A stretch of DNA of 64,000 nucleotides, from positions 806,001 through 870,000 of the forward strand of contig NZ_BLAJ01000003.1 in the NCBI RefSeq assembly GCF_009176305.1. Reading direction: 5' to 3'. The notes below the pieces were generated by a model. That model searched no databases. It worked only from the letters and a program-made list of their open reading frames with translations, and was not told where the DNA came from. Positions 8,824-17,670 of the stretch are shown here, piece after piece (within the stretch, counting starts at the first letter, position 1; every line of letters starts with the position of its first letter). Origin of the DNA: Martinezella dioscoreae. Its GTDB lineage: Bacteria > Pseudomonadota > Alphaproteobacteria > Rhizobiales > Rhizobiaceae. The position numbers and the translations under genes were made by a program.

Positions 8824-8852
8824 ACTATTGATGTTTTGCATCGCGATGTCAA
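8824..8852 (-). promoter_or_regulatory. Sigma-70 type promoter for argD
   Basis: On the minus strand TTGACA (8852-8847) is followed after exactly 17 bases by AATAGT (8829-8824). The -35 is perfect and the -10 matches 4 of 6. The predicted start, near 8817, falls on the first base of the leader hairpin. The remaining part of the 424-base argD-gcrA gap holds the GANTC cluster listed next and no gene. Confidence 0.6.
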
Positions 8853-8969
8853 CAAAACTGGCGTTTTAGCAGGTGCGAGATAGCGCTTGCGGGCAAAAGA
8901 GATAGGTTCGGCGGCGCCTATTGCAGAAATGCCACGCCTAGGCAGCAAGTTGGGGAAAACCTCGAAATC

Positions 8970-9006
8970 GATTCCTCAAGATTCTCGCGACTCTTGTCAC
9001 GGAGTC
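8970..9006. promoter_or_regulatory. Cluster of four GANTC (CcrM) methylation sites upstream of gcrA
   Basis: GATTC at 8970 and 8980, GACTC at 8989 and GAGTC at 9002 lie within 37 bases in the region upstream of gcrA. GANTC is the target of the cell-cycle methylase CcrM, and GcrA acts at methylated GANTC promoters in Caulobacter. Such density is unlikely by chance and suggests methylation-dependent control of gcrA. Confidence 0.7.
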
Positions 9007-9150
9007 AGCCTCACACTAGGTTAAAAAGCAATTGCTAGACTGCATGCGGCGGAACTAGTCACCACAATTTTAGAGCGTTTCGCGCCTCGTTCCCATGCGA
9101 GGCAATGGTGAGGGATTCTGCCATCGGAAACGCGACAGCGGAGACAGGGC

Positions 9151-9678
9151 ATGAATTGGACAGACGAACGCGTCGAGAAGCTGAAAAAGCTATGGTCCGA
9201 AGGGTTGAGCGCCAGCCAGATCGCTGCGCAGCTCGGTGGCGTGAGCCGTAATGCCGTTATCGGCAAGGTGCACCGCCTGAACCTTCCTGGCCGAGCGAAG
9301 GCGGGCGGCACGGCAACCGCGACGCGCACGCCAAAGCGCAGTGCCGCGGCTCCTCGCGCAACGACCTACGGCTCGCGCGTCGCTACCCGCACCGTGGTCG
9401 CCCGCCAGCAGGGTGCAACCATGCTGAAGGAAGAGATCGAGATCGATTCCGTCAATGAAATTCAGTATCGCCCGGCATCGAACGTCGTCGTTCCGATCTC
9501 CCGCCGCCTCGGCCTGACGGAGCTGACGGAACGCACCTGCAAATGGCCGGTCGGGGACCCGCTGAAGGACGACTTCCACTTCTGCGGCAATGACAGCCCG
9601 GATTCGTCGCCCTACTGCACCTATCATCAGCGCATGGCCTACCAGCCGGTGCATGACCGCCGTCGCAACAACGGCTGA
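9151..9678 (+). CDS. gcrA: Cell cycle regulator GcrA
   Basis: 175 residues. The N terminus (MNWTDERVEKLKKLWSEG, then SASQIAAQLGGVSRNAVIGK) is the diagnostic GcrA DNA-binding domain. A basic Ala/Arg/Thr-rich linker follows, and a conserved C-terminal domain with CKWPVGDP and FCGN...PYCTYHQRMAYQ is thought to contact sigma-70. In alphaproteobacteria GcrA, with CtrA and CcrM, controls S-phase genes through methylated GANTC promoters. GGAGA lies 8-9 bases before the ATG. A clear terminator follows at 9701. Confidence 0.97.
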   Translation: MNWTDERVEKLKKLWSEGLSASQIAAQLGGVSRNAVIGKVHRLNLPGRAKAGGTATATRTPKRSAAAPRATTYGSRVATRTVVARQQGATMLKEEIEIDSVNEIQYRPASNVVVPISRRLGLTELTERTCKWPVGDPLKDDFHFCGNDSPDSSPYCTYHQRMAYQPVHDRRRNNG

Positions 9679-9700
9679 AAGTTACCGCAAGACAAAGAGA

Positions 9701-9725
9701 AACGGGCCCCTCGAGGCCCGTTTTT
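9701..9725 (+). terminator. Intrinsic terminator after gcrA (also faces phoB)
   Basis: AACGGGCC (9701-9708) pairs with GGCCCGTT (9715-9722), ending in a run of five T on the plus strand. On the minus strand the hairpin is followed by TTTCTCTTTG, so it may also stop phoB transcripts. A GAGCGGC/GCCGCTC hairpin overlaps the phoB stop codon (9754-9769). Confidence 0.85.
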
Positions 9726-9767
9726 CTATTTCCGCCGCTATTTAGTAACACCCGAGCGGCAAGCCGC

Positions 9768-10451
9768 TCAGGCTTCCATGGAATAGCCCGCGCCGCGAAC
9801 GGTACGGATGACATCCTGCATATTGGAGAAATTGAGCGCCTTGCGCAGACGGCCGACATGGACGTCGACCGTGCGTTCATCGACGTAGATATCGTGCCCC
9901 CATACGCCATCGAGTAGCTGCGAACGCGAGAAGACGCGGCCTGGCGAGGACATCAGGAACTCCAGCAGGCGGAATTCTGTCGGCCCCAGCCGGACTTCGC
10001 GGCTCTTGCGGTGGACGCGATGGGTTTCGCGGTCCAGCTCGATATCGCCGCAACGCAGCACCGTGGAGAGAACCTCCGGGCGGGCGCGCCGCAGCATCGC
10101 CTTGACGCGGGCCATCAGCTCCGGCGTCGAGAACGGCTTGACGACGTAATCGTCCGCGCCGGTCGAAAGTCCGCGCACGCGCTCGCTTTCCTCGCCGCGA
10201 GCCGTCAGCATGATGATCGGCAAGCGCTCCGTCTCCGGCCGCATACGCAGCCGGCGGCAGAGCTCGATGCCGGACACGCCGGGGAGCATCCAGTCGAGGA
10301 TCAGGAGATCGGGGATGCGCTCCTGGAGACGCAGCTCGGCCTCATCACCTCTGAGGATCGTGTCGACCTCGAAGCCTTCGGCCTCAAGATTGTAGCGCAG
10401 CAGAACGCTAAGCGCTTCCTCGTCTTCTACAACAGCAACTCTCGGAACCAT
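9768..10451 (-). CDS. phoB: Phosphate regulon response regulator PhoB
   Basis: 227 residues, OmpR/PhoB type. The receiver domain shows acidic pair E9/D10, phosphoacceptor D53 in LILDWMLPG, the T in LTARGEE and K in VVKPF. The C-terminal winged helix ends with GHDIYVDERTVDVHVGRLRKAL and VRTVRGAGYSM. Phosphorylated PhoB binds Pho boxes and activates phosphate starvation genes, including the pst operon here. Last gene of the phoR-pst-phoU-phoB set, 31 bases after phoU. The start is preceded by AAGGAG about 11 bases upstream. Confidence 0.97.
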   Translation of the reverse strand: MVPRVAVVEDEEALSVLLRYNLEAEGFEVDTILRGDEAELRLQERIPDLLILDWMLPGVSGIELCRRLRMRPETERLPIIMLTARGEESERVRGLSTGADDYVVKPFSTPELMARVKAMLRRARPEVLSTVLRCGDIELDRETHRVHRKSREVRLGPTEFRLLEFLMSSPGRVFSRSQLLDGVWGHDIYVDERTVDVHVGRLRKALNFSNMQDVIRTVRGAGYSMEA

Positions 10452-10482
10452 GCGCCTATGGTCTCCTTTCTTCGCTTCCAGA

Positions 10483-11196
10483 TTATTCCGTCACTGCGCC
10501 GACGGTGTTGGCGGTATCGTCCTTCGGGCGCTCGCCTTCCGGCTGAGCACCGGTCGCCATGTAATAGATCGTCTCGGCGATGTTGGTGGCATGGTCGCCG
10601 ATGCGCTCGATGTTCTTGGCGCAGAAGAGAAGATGCGTGCAGGTGGTGATGTTGCGCGGATCTTCCATCATGTAGGTCAGCATCTCGCGGAAGAGCGAGG
10701 TGTACATGGCGTCGATTTCCTCGTCGCGTTCGCGGATCGACACGGCTTTGTCCGGCGAGCGGGTGGCGTAGACATCAAGAACTTCCTTGAGCTGGCTCAG
10801 TGCCAGTTCGGAGAGGTGTTCGATGCCACGAGCGAGACGACGCGGCACGCCCGTGCCCTGAACGGCGATGACGCGCTTTGCGGTATTCTTGCCGAGATCA
10901 CCGACGCGCTCCAGATCGGAGGCGATGCGGATCGAGCCCATGATTTCGCGCAGGTCCGCTGCCATCGGCTGACGACGAGCGATGGTGACGATCGCCTTGT
11001 CACCAACTTCGCGCTCGGCATGGTCGAGAACGACGTCGTCGGAGATGACCTTCTGGGCCAGGGCCGCGTCGCTGTTGACGAGAGCGCGTACGCTGTCGCT
11101 AACCATCTGCTCGGCCAGGCCGCCCATTTCGGCAATGCGGCGCGTCAGAAACTTCAGGTCTTCGTCATAGGCAGAGAGAATGTGAGTGGAGACCAT
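10483..11196 (-). CDS. phoU: Phosphate signalling complex protein PhoU
   Basis: 237 residues forming two PhoU three-helix repeats. The repeated metal-binding type signatures appear as DLREIMGSIRIASDLERVGDLG and, near the C terminus, CTHLLFCAKNIERIGDHATNIAE. PhoU links PstB transport activity to PhoR and restrains the regulon when phosphate is plentiful. The frame opens at 11250, but the ATG at 11196 (MVSTHILSAYDEDL) is the family start and has GAGGAT 5 bases ahead. It lies between pstB and phoB. Confidence 0.96.
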   Translation of the reverse strand: MVSTHILSAYDEDLKFLTRRIAEMGGLAEQMVSDSVRALVNSDAALAQKVISDDVVLDHAEREVGDKAIVTIARRQPMAADLREIMGSIRIASDLERVGDLGKNTAKRVIAVQGTGVPRRLARGIEHLSELALSQLKEVLDVYATRSPDKAVSIRERDEEIDAMYTSLFREMLTYMMEDPRNITTCTHLLFCAKNIERIGDHATNIAETIYYMATGAQPEGERPKDDTANTVGAVTE

Positions 11197-11246
11197 TTTT
11201 CTATCCTCAAGTGAACTGTGTGAAAGGAGCCGCGCGCCTGCCATCA

Positions 11247-12062
11247 TCAACCAAAACGGCCCATGATGTAATCCTGCGTGCGGAAATCGTCGGGATTGGT
11301 GAACATCTTATCGGTGTCGTTCTCCTCGACCAGGTGGCCGAGATGGAACATTGCGGTACGCTGCGAGACACGAGCGGCCTGCTGCATGGAATGCGTCACG
11401 ATGACGATGGTGAAATTCTCCCGAAGCTCGTGGATGAGATCCTCGACCTTGGCGGTTGCGATCGGATCGAGCGCAGAGCACGGCTCGTCCATCAGGATCA
11501 CCTCCGGGCTGACCGCAACGGCGCGCGCGATGCAGAGGCGCTGCTGCTGGCCGCCCGACAGGCTCGTGCCGGCGTCATGGAGCCGATCCTTCACCTCACC
11601 CCAGAGACCGGCCTTCTGCAGACTGGTTTCGACGATATGCTCGAGATCGGCCTTCGAGCGATGCAGGCCATGGATGCGCGGGCCGTAGGCGACATTCTCG
11701 TAGATCGACTTCGGAAACGGGTTGGGCTTCTGGAAGACCATGCCGACGCGGGCGCGCAATTCCACGACGTCGATGCTGTCGTCGTAGACATCCTGATCGT
11801 CGAGCGTGATCTTGCCGGTGACGCGGCAGGTCTCGATCGTATCGTTCATGCGGTTGAGGCAGCGCAGGAAGGTGGACTTGCCACAGCCGGAAGGGCCGAT
11901 CAGAGCCGTGACCGTATTGGCGCGGATCTTCAGATTGACGTCGAAGAGCGCCCGCTTGTCGCCGTAGAACACAGAAACGTCCTGGCCGATCATCTTGTAA
12001 GGGATCGTCGTCATCTTCTTGGCCAAGGCTCTTTCGCTGGCAGCTTCCGTCATCATGTTCAT
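11247..12062 (-). CDS. pstB: Phosphate ABC transporter ATP-binding protein
   Basis: 271 residues, ABC ATPase. Walker [11 protein letters not shown]-loop [15 protein letters not shown], signature [14 protein letters not shown], Walker [14 protein letters not shown] and switch histidine in VTHSM are all present. The CSALDP variant is typical of PstB. It drives PstAC-mediated uptake of periplasmic phosphate. It starts 15 bases after the pstA stop and precedes phoU by 50 bases. Confidence 0.97.
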   Translation of the reverse strand: MNMMTEAASERALAKKMTTIPYKMIGQDVSVFYGDKRALFDVNLKIRANTVTALIGPSGCGKSTFLRCLNRMNDTIETCRVTGKITLDDQDVYDDSIDVVELRARVGMVFQKPNPFPKSIYENVAYGPRIHGLHRSKADLEHIVETSLQKAGLWGEVKDRLHDAGTSLSGGQQQRLCIARAVAVSPEVILMDEPCSALDPIATAKVEDLIHELRENFTIVIVTHSMQQAARVSQRTAMFHLGHLVEENDTDKMFTNPDDFRTQDYIMGRFG

Positions 12063-12077
12063 TTCGTGCGCCCTCCC

Positions 12078-13412
12078 TTACCAGCGCCGCTCGAAGCGGC
12101 GGCGCAGCAGGATGGCGCCGATGTTCATCGCGACGAGGAAGAAGAGGAGCACGATGATGGCGCCGGACGTCCTTTCGACGAAGGCCCGCTCGGCTTCGCT
12201 CGCCCACATGTAGATCTGCACCGGCAGCGCCGTCGAGGGATCGAGCGGCGATGCCGGATAATTGGCAACGAAGGCGACCATGCCGATCAGAAGCAGTGGC
12301 GCGGTCTCTCCGAGCGCATGGGCAAGCCCTAGGATCGTGCCCGTCAGAATGCCAGGCATCGCGAGCGGCAGAACATGATGGAAGACCATCTGCATGCGCG
12401 ATGCGCCAAGACCGAGCGCTGCGCTGCGGATCGACGGCGGCACTGCACGCAAGGCGGAGCGCGTGGCGATGATGATCATCGGCAGCGTCATCAGGCTCAG
12501 TACAAGGCCGCCGACCAGCGACGCCGAGCGCGGCAGCCCCATCATGTTGATGAAGACCGAGAGACCCAGCAGGCCATAGACGATCGAGGGGACAGCAGCG
12601 AGATTGTTGATGTTGACCTCGATCAGATCCGTCAGCCGGTTCTTCGGTGCGAACTCTTCCAGATAGATCGAGGCGGCAACGCCGACCGGCAAGGCAAGTA
12701 CGAGAACGGTCAGCATCAGGTAGAGCGAGCCGATCAGCGCGACACCAAGCCCGGCGGCTTCCGGCCGGCTCGAATTGCCCGACAGAAAGAGACCGCTGTT
12801 GAAGGCCTTATGAAGCGCGCCGCTTTCGCTGAGTTGCTTCATCCATGCGACCTGGCGGTTGGAAATCTTGCGATCCTTCTCGCTGACGGTCAGATCGATC
12901 TGCCCCTTGTTGGCGGAATCGATGTTGGCGCTGGCCCGGAATGTGACGCTCTGTGTCGTCCCTATGATAGAGGGGTTGGCAACGACTCTGTCGCGCAACA
13001 CGATCCTGGCGCTGTCCGACACCATCGCCATCGCCTCGCGTACAAGCGTGCGATTGGCCGGATCGATGCCAAGCGCTTTCACCAACGCATCGCGCACCAG
13101 TACGGGGTAATTGGCAGCGATCAGCACCTTCGGATCGTTCATGCGCTTACCCGTCGGGTCGATTACCTTCTCGGTAAATTCGATCGACAGGGTGATCGAA
13201 GTCTGGACAAAGGCGGTATAGCCTGTGCGGACCACGGTCGAGACCAGGATGATAAGGAAGACGAGACCGAAGATGACGGCGGTCATCCCATAGGCGCGAA
13301 AGCGACGCTCGGCGGCATAGCGCCGCTTGATGCCGATATCTCGGTGCACAGACGCACCCGGCGTCAGACCGCGCGGCATGTTGAGCTGAGAGGAAGATAC
13401 GACGCCGCTCAT
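12078..13412 (-). CDS. pstA: Phosphate ABC transporter permease PstA
   Basis: 444 residues, longer than E. coli PstA (about 296) because of a periplasmic insertion of roughly 150 residues after the first membrane helix, as in other rhizobia. The C-terminal permease core carries the EAA-type loop with RSAALGLGASRMQMVFHHVLPLAMPGILTG. The start at 13412 overlaps the pstC stop by four bases (ATGA), with GGGAGC upstream. The longer frame to 13466 would start inside pstC. It pairs with PstC as the transmembrane channel. Confidence 0.94.
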   Translation of the reverse strand: MSGVVSSSQLNMPRGLTPGASVHRDIGIKRRYAAERRFRAYGMTAVIFGLVFLIILVSTVVRTGYTAFVQTSITLSIEFTEKVIDPTGKRMNDPKVLIAANYPVLVRDALVKALGIDPANRTLVREAMAMVSDSARIVLRDRVVANPSIIGTTQSVTFRASANIDSANKGQIDLTVSEKDRKISNRQVAWMKQLSESGALHKAFNSGLFLSGNSSRPEAAGLGVALIGSLYLMLTVLVLALPVGVAASIYLEEFAPKNRLTDLIEVNINNLAAVPSIVYGLLGLSVFINMMGLPRSASLVGGLVLSLMTLPMIIIATRSALRAVPPSIRSAALGLGASRMQMVFHHVLPLAMPGILTGTILGLAHALGETAPLLLIGMVAFVANYPASPLDPSTALPVQIYMWASEAERAFVERTSGAIIVLLFFLVAMNIGAILLRRRFERRW

Positions 13413-14890
13413 TCGTATTGCTCCCTGTATCGACGGACAATGTAGAGCGCATAGACGTTGAGGCACAGCGTCAGGCAGAACAGCGTGATGCCGAGGGCGA
13501 AGGCGACGAGCGTCTGCGGCGAGGTGAATTCCAGATCGCCGGTCAGCTGATTGACGATCTTCACCGTGACCGTCGTCATCGGCTCGAAGGGATCGAGCTG
13601 CATGCGCGCGGCAACGCCTGCGGCCAGTACCACGATCATGGTTTCGCCGATCGCCCGCGACGCGGTCATCAGCAGCGCGCCGACGATGCCCGGAAGAGCC
13701 GCCGGCAGGAGCACGCGCTTGACCGTTTCCGACCGCGTGGCACCAAGCCCGAGCGAGCCGTCGCGCAGCGAGCGCGGCACAGCCATGATGATATCATCCG
13801 ACAGCGACGAAACATAAGGGATGAGCATCACGCCCATGACAAAGCCAGCCGTCAAAACGCTCTGCGCCTCGATGAAGCTTCTGTAGTTTCCGGTCATCAG
13901 CCCGTCTATCTCGGCGGAGATATCGCGCAGGAAGGGGCCGACTGTGACAAGGGCGAAGAAGCCGTAGACGATCGTTGGAATGCCGGCCAGAACCTCCAGC
14001 ATCGGCTTGGCGATGGAACGGACGCGAGCCGAGGCATATTCGGCCATGTAGATCGCGGCAAACAGGCCAATAGGCACGGCAAAGAGCATGGCCACGAGCC
14101 CGATATAAATCGTACCTGCCAGGAGCGGGATCAGACCGAAGGTGCCCGAGGTCTGCGCGCCGGCGCCGGTGAAGCGCGGGTCCCAGACGGTGCCGAAGAA
14201 GAACTCGCTGGCCGGCACTACGCTGAAGAAACGCGCCGCCTCCGAAAGCATGGAAACGACGATGCCGACCGTTGTCAGCACCGCAATGGAGGAGGCAACG
14301 ATCAGAGCTCCGAGAATGACCTGCTCGACCCGGTTGCGGGCGCGAAAACGCGGCGCAATCGCGCGAAGACCATGGACTGCGCAAAGCAACGACAGGACGA
14401 TCGCCGCTACCGACATGATCATGCGGCTCAATTCACGCATGCCATTATATCTATTCGCGGCCTCGATCATGTAGCCCGTGGGGCGTACGGCGAGTGGAAC
14501 GCCCTTCTGCGCCAACAGCAACTGAAGATCGGCCTTGCCGCCATCAACGTCGGCAAGCTCCTGGCTATCGAGCATGCGCATGCCACGGGCGATGCTGCGC
14601 ACCATGCCGTAGCTGAGATTGAGCTCAGCCGGCGGCAGAGACTGAACCTCCTCGGGAAAGGATTTGGTCACCAGGCGGTCGATGACGATGGGACTGACGA
14701 TCAGCCAGGCGCAGATGAGTGCCAGGGGCGGAAGTACCGCCCATATGGCGGCATAGGCACCGTGATAGCCGAGCCGGGAATGCATGGACGAAGACCTGCC
14801 GCCCGACAGCGCAGCCGCCCTCACTCGCCCCAGCACGAAAGCGGAGGCGCCGAAGACCGACAAGCAGAGCAGCAGCAGCGATACACTCAT
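13409..14890 (-). CDS. pstC: Phosphate ABC transporter permease PstC
   Basis: 493 residues, also the long rhizobial form. Several N-terminal helices and a periplasmic segment precede the permease core, which includes AIYMAEYASARVRSIAKPML, GIPTIVYGFFAL and the EAA loop DGSLGLGATRSETVKRVLLPAALPG (visible in part). The start chosen at 14890 (MSVSLLLLCLSVFG) opens directly into a membrane helix and has GGGGAA upstream; ATG two codons earlier is equally possible. It overlaps pstA by ATGA and follows pstS by 62 bases. Confidence 0.93.
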   Translation of the reverse strand: MSVSLLLLCLSVFGASAFVLGRVRAAALSGGRSSSMHSRLGYHGAYAAIWAVLPPLALICAWLIVSPIVIDRLVTKSFPEEVQSLPPAELNLSYGMVRSIARGMRMLDSQELADVDGGKADLQLLLAQKGVPLAVRPTGYMIEAANRYNGMRELSRMIMSVAAIVLSLLCAVHGLRAIAPRFRARNRVEQVILGALIVASSIAVLTTVGIVVSMLSEAARFFSVVPASEFFFGTVWDPRFTGAGAQTSGTFGLIPLLAGTIYIGLVAMLFAVPIGLFAAIYMAEYASARVRSIAKPMLEVLAGIPTIVYGFFALVTVGPFLRDISAEIDGLMTGNYRSFIEAQSVLTAGFVMGVMLIPYVSSLSDDIIMAVPRSLRDGSLGLGATRSETVKRVLLPAALPGIVGALLMTASRAIGETMIVVLAAGVAARMQLDPFEPMTTVTVKIVNQLTGDLEFTSPQTLVAFALGITLFCLTLCLNVYALYIVRRYREQYE

Positions 14891-14952
14891 TCCCATTCCC
14901 CGGCGAACCCCGGGGCAGCGGAAAGCCGCACCGGTGCCCGACCCTTCAGCAG

Positions 14953-15987
14953 TCACATGATCTTCCCGCCCGCGAAGTCCTTGCGGATCTGGTCGCGCTC
15001 AGCATCCGGCGCCGGCACGAGGCCATATTCCGCCAGCGGGCCGTCCGGTCCGATCATCTGATCGCTCGTGAAGAAATCGACATATTCCTTGAGCCCCGGG
15101 ACGACACCCAGATGGGCTTTCTTGACGTAGAAGAACAGCGGTCGCGATACCGGATAGGTGCCATCGGCGATCGTCTGGCCCGAGGGTACGATGCCGCTGA
15201 CGGTGGCGACCTTCAGCTTGTCGGCGTTGTTCTGGAAGAAATACAGGCCGAACACACCGATGCCATGCTTGTTGGCATTAATGCGGGCCAAGGTCTCGGG
15301 ATAGTCGCCATCGATATCGACTGCGGCGCCATCCTTGCGCACGGCAATGCATTTCTTCGCCTGCTGAGCGGCATCCGAGAATGCTGCCTTGATGACATCG
15401 GCCGCGCCGGAAGCCTTGCAGCCGGCAGCAAGCACCTTCTCTTCAAAAACTTCGCGCGTGCCATGCTTCTCGCCCGGAATATAGGCGGCGATTTCAAAAT
15501 CCGGCAGCGATGGATTGATCTCAGACCACTTCTTATAAGGATTGGCGACGAGCTTGCCATCGACGACGACCTCGGCAGCAAGCGCCTTGTAGAGATCGAC
15601 CGGTTCGAACCTGATATCCGGATTGCTTTTGTCGAAAGCAAAGACGATGCCGTCATAGCCGATCTTGACCTGCTGGATGTCAGCGACACCGGCAGCCTTG
15701 CAGGCTGCGACTTCGCTGTCCTTGATGGGACGCGACGAATTGGCGATGTCGATCGAATCCGTTCCCACACCCTTGCAGAATTCCTTCAGGCCGGCTCCGG
15801 AGCCGCCGGACTCGACCACCGGGGTCTTAAAGTTGGTGAAGGTCTCGCCGAAAGTTTCGGCCACGATCTTGGCATATGGGAATACGGTCGATGAACCGGC
15901 GATCTGAATTTGATCGCGAGCGGTTGCAGTGCCGGCAAGGGCAACCGATGCAACCAGCGCAAGAATGGATATTTTCAAAGCATTCAC
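14953..15987 (-). CDS. pstS: Phosphate ABC transporter substrate-binding protein PstS
   Basis: 344 residues with a classic signal peptide (SILALVASVALAGTATA, cleavage before RDQIQIAG). The mature start IAGSSTVFPY is the PstS phosphate-binding segment, and ESGGSGAGLKEFC and NSSRPI are further ligand loops. It is the periplasmic phosphate receptor feeding PstCA. GGGGGAT lies upstream of the ATG. It is the first gene of the pst transcript, with a Pho box about 100 bases upstream, so PhoB control is expected. Confidence 0.97.
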   Translation of the reverse strand: MNALKISILALVASVALAGTATARDQIQIAGSSTVFPYAKIVAETFGETFTNFKTPVVESGGSGAGLKEFCKGVGTDSIDIANSSRPIKDSEVAACKAAGVADIQQVKIGYDGIVFAFDKSNPDIRFEPVDLYKALAAEVVVDGKLVANPYKKWSEINPSLPDFEIAAYIPGEKHGTREVFEEKVLAAGCKASGAADVIKAAFSDAAQQAKKCIAVRKDGAAVDIDGDYPETLARINANKHGIGVFGLYFFQNNADKLKVATVSGIVPSGQTIADGTYPVSRPLFFYVKKAHLGVVPGLKEYVDFFTSDQMIGPDGPLAEYGLVPAPDAERDQIRKDFAGGKIM

Positions 15988-16083
15988 AACGAATCCCCCT
16001 GATGAGCTTTGAAGAGCGCCGAGGTGGAGGCCACATCCACTTTTTCAGCAGTCCATTCTTACTGGCGAAAACACCGCCCTTTT

Positions 16084-16112
16084 ATGTCAGGCGAGTGAAA
16101 CAATTATGACAG
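16084..16112 (-). promoter_or_regulatory. Pho box upstream of pstS
   Basis: On the minus strand three 7-bp repeats occur at an 11-bp period: CTGTCAT (16112-16106), GTTTCAC (16101-16095) and CTGACAT (16090-16084), each separated by 4 bases. This is the PhoB direct-repeat layout with the rhizobial CTGTCAT core. It lies 97 bases before the pstS start codon. Confidence 0.85.
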
Positions 16113-16171
16113 GCTATATGCCTGATATAATTTGGATAAATCGCCACCTAAACCGGGGCAGGTAGAGCTTG

Positions 16172-17428
16172 TCAGAAGCGAACCGTAAAGTCGGTTCCCT
16201 TTCCGACTTCCGACTTGACGATCAGTCTGGCGCGATGGCGGGTCAGAATGTGCTTGACGATGGCAAGCCCGAGACCGGTTCCCTTCTTGGACCGGCTATC
16301 CTCAACGTTAACGCGATAGAAGCGCTCGGTCAGGCGCGGCACATGTTCTGCGGGTATCCCCGGCCCCTTGTCCGAGACGACGACCTCGACGGCCTGGCCG
16401 GCACCGTTCAGCAGCGAAACCTCGACCGACTTGCCTTCCTGGCCGTATTTGCAGGCATTCTCGATCAGGTTTTCGAAGACCTGCACCAGCTCGTCGCGAT
16501 CGCCCAATACTTCCACCTTGCCCGCCGGCAAATGCAGATTGATGCTGACATCGAGATCACCGGCCAGCGGCAACAGGGAGTCTCGCACGTGGCCGAGCAG
16601 GGGCACGAGATCCACCTTCTGATCCGGCGCGATATGCGACTTCAGCTCCAGACGCGACAGCGACAGGAGGTCGTCGACCAGCCTGCTCATGCGCGTCGTC
16701 TGATCGAGCATGATGCCGAGGAAACGCTGCTGCGCCTTCGGATCGGCTTTGGCAGGTCCCTGGATCGTCTCGATGAAGCCTCGCAGCGACGCCAGCGGCG
16801 TGCGCAATTCGTGGCTGGCATTGGCGACGAAATCGGATCGCATGCGGTCGATGTGGCGCAGCTCCGATATGTCACGGAAGGAGAGCAGGAAGAGCGCATC
16901 TTCCTGCCTGTCGATCTCCGGCAGATCAATCGGCGCGATGCGGACGACATAGACCCGTTCCGAAGGCAGGCGCTCGGAGTGCTCGATCTGGTTCGGCGTA
17001 TTGGTCGCGATGGTCTCGCGCACCATGTCGAGCAGACCCGGCGAGCGCAGCTTGGAGGAAATATGTGCGCCGATCGGAAAGGCACCGAAGGCTTTTTCGA
17101 CGGCCATGTTCTGCACCAGCACCGATGCCTCTCGGTCGATGATCAGCACTGGCATATCGAGTGCTGCCAGTCCTGCAAAGGCGGTGCGGAGCAGGGCTTG
17201 CGCATCAACGGACGGAGTCTCGGCCTGCGACGGAACCTCGACCCGCTCGACGAGCGGCGGGCGAAGCAGTGTGACGATCATGACAATCGCCCAGATCCAG
17301 AATACGGCGCCGGTATTGATGCCTTCAAACAGGGCGAGTGCGGCAATCAGCGTCGCCAGAACCAGGATGGCGCTCTCCTGCCGCAGCCGAACTGCCAACT
17401 TCCTGACAAATGACCATTCGTCTTCCAA
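16172..17428 (-). CDS. phoR: Phosphate regulon sensor histidine kinase PhoR
   Basis: 418 residues. Two membrane helices (about 19-36 and 40-56) are followed by a PAS-like region (about 80-190), a HisKA domain with H206 in NASHELRTPLASLRGFIE, and a HATPase domain with NACKYG, DKGPGIPAEH and GTGLGLAIVKH. It phosphorylates PhoB when phosphate is scarce. The start is TTG, with GAAGGA 9 bases upstream; there is no in-frame ATG that keeps both helices. It lies upstream of pstS and is divergent from ppk2. Confidence 0.93.
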   Translation of the reverse strand: MEDEWSFVRKLAVRLRQESAILVLATLIAALALFEGINTGAVFWIWAIVMIVTLLRPPLVERVEVPSQAETPSVDAQALLRTAFAGLAALDMPVLIIDREASVLVQNMAVEKAFGAFPIGAHISSKLRSPGLLDMVRETIATNTPNQIEHSERLPSERVYVVRIAPIDLPEIDRQEDALFLLSFRDISELRHIDRMRSDFVANASHELRTPLASLRGFIETIQGPAKADPKAQQRFLGIMLDQTTRMSRLVDDLLSLSRLELKSHIAPDQKVDLVPLLGHVRDSLLPLAGDLDVSINLHLPAGKVEVLGDRDELVQVFENLIENACKYGQEGKSVEVSLLNGAGQAVEVVVSDKGPGIPAEHVPRLTERFYRVNVEDSRSKKGTGLGLAIVKHILTRHRARLIVKSEVGKGTDFTVRF

Positions 17429-17487
17429 CTGCGCCGTCCTTCGCCTGCCATCATGGAACGCTGGATTCCGCGTCTTATCTGCGATTC

Positions 17488-17533
17488 ATGACAGAAGTAT
17501 TCGGCTCTATCCACAGAAGCCAGTAACTGACAA
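17488..17533. promoter_or_regulatory. Possible Pho half-sites between phoR and ppk2
   Basis: ATGACAG (17488-17494, CTGTCAT on the other strand) and CTGACAA (17527-17533) resemble single rhizobial Pho repeats in the divergent phoR/ppk2 gap. Neither has a convincing second repeat 11 bp away, so PhoB control of these two genes is only suggested. Confidence 0.35.
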
Positions 17534-17670
17534 AAATAAATGTAGCCGGCAAAGGAGGGTAGCCGTAAAGGGCTTGAAACTATTGAACAAAAGCTCCAGT
17601 TTCCTGGCCAAGCTTTTTGCCGCTGCCAGCGGTAGGGTTAACGCCGTGTAAACAGCCGAGGAGCCGACAT

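Noticed and set aside
8742..8948. Leader peptide upstream of argD
   Set aside because: The 68-codon frame starts upstream of the predicted promoter and has no arginine-rich run of the kind expected for translation-coupled attenuation.
9021..9035. CtrA-like box upstream of gcrA
   Set aside because: TTAA-N7-TTGC matches only the first half-site well, so it is not listed as a feature.
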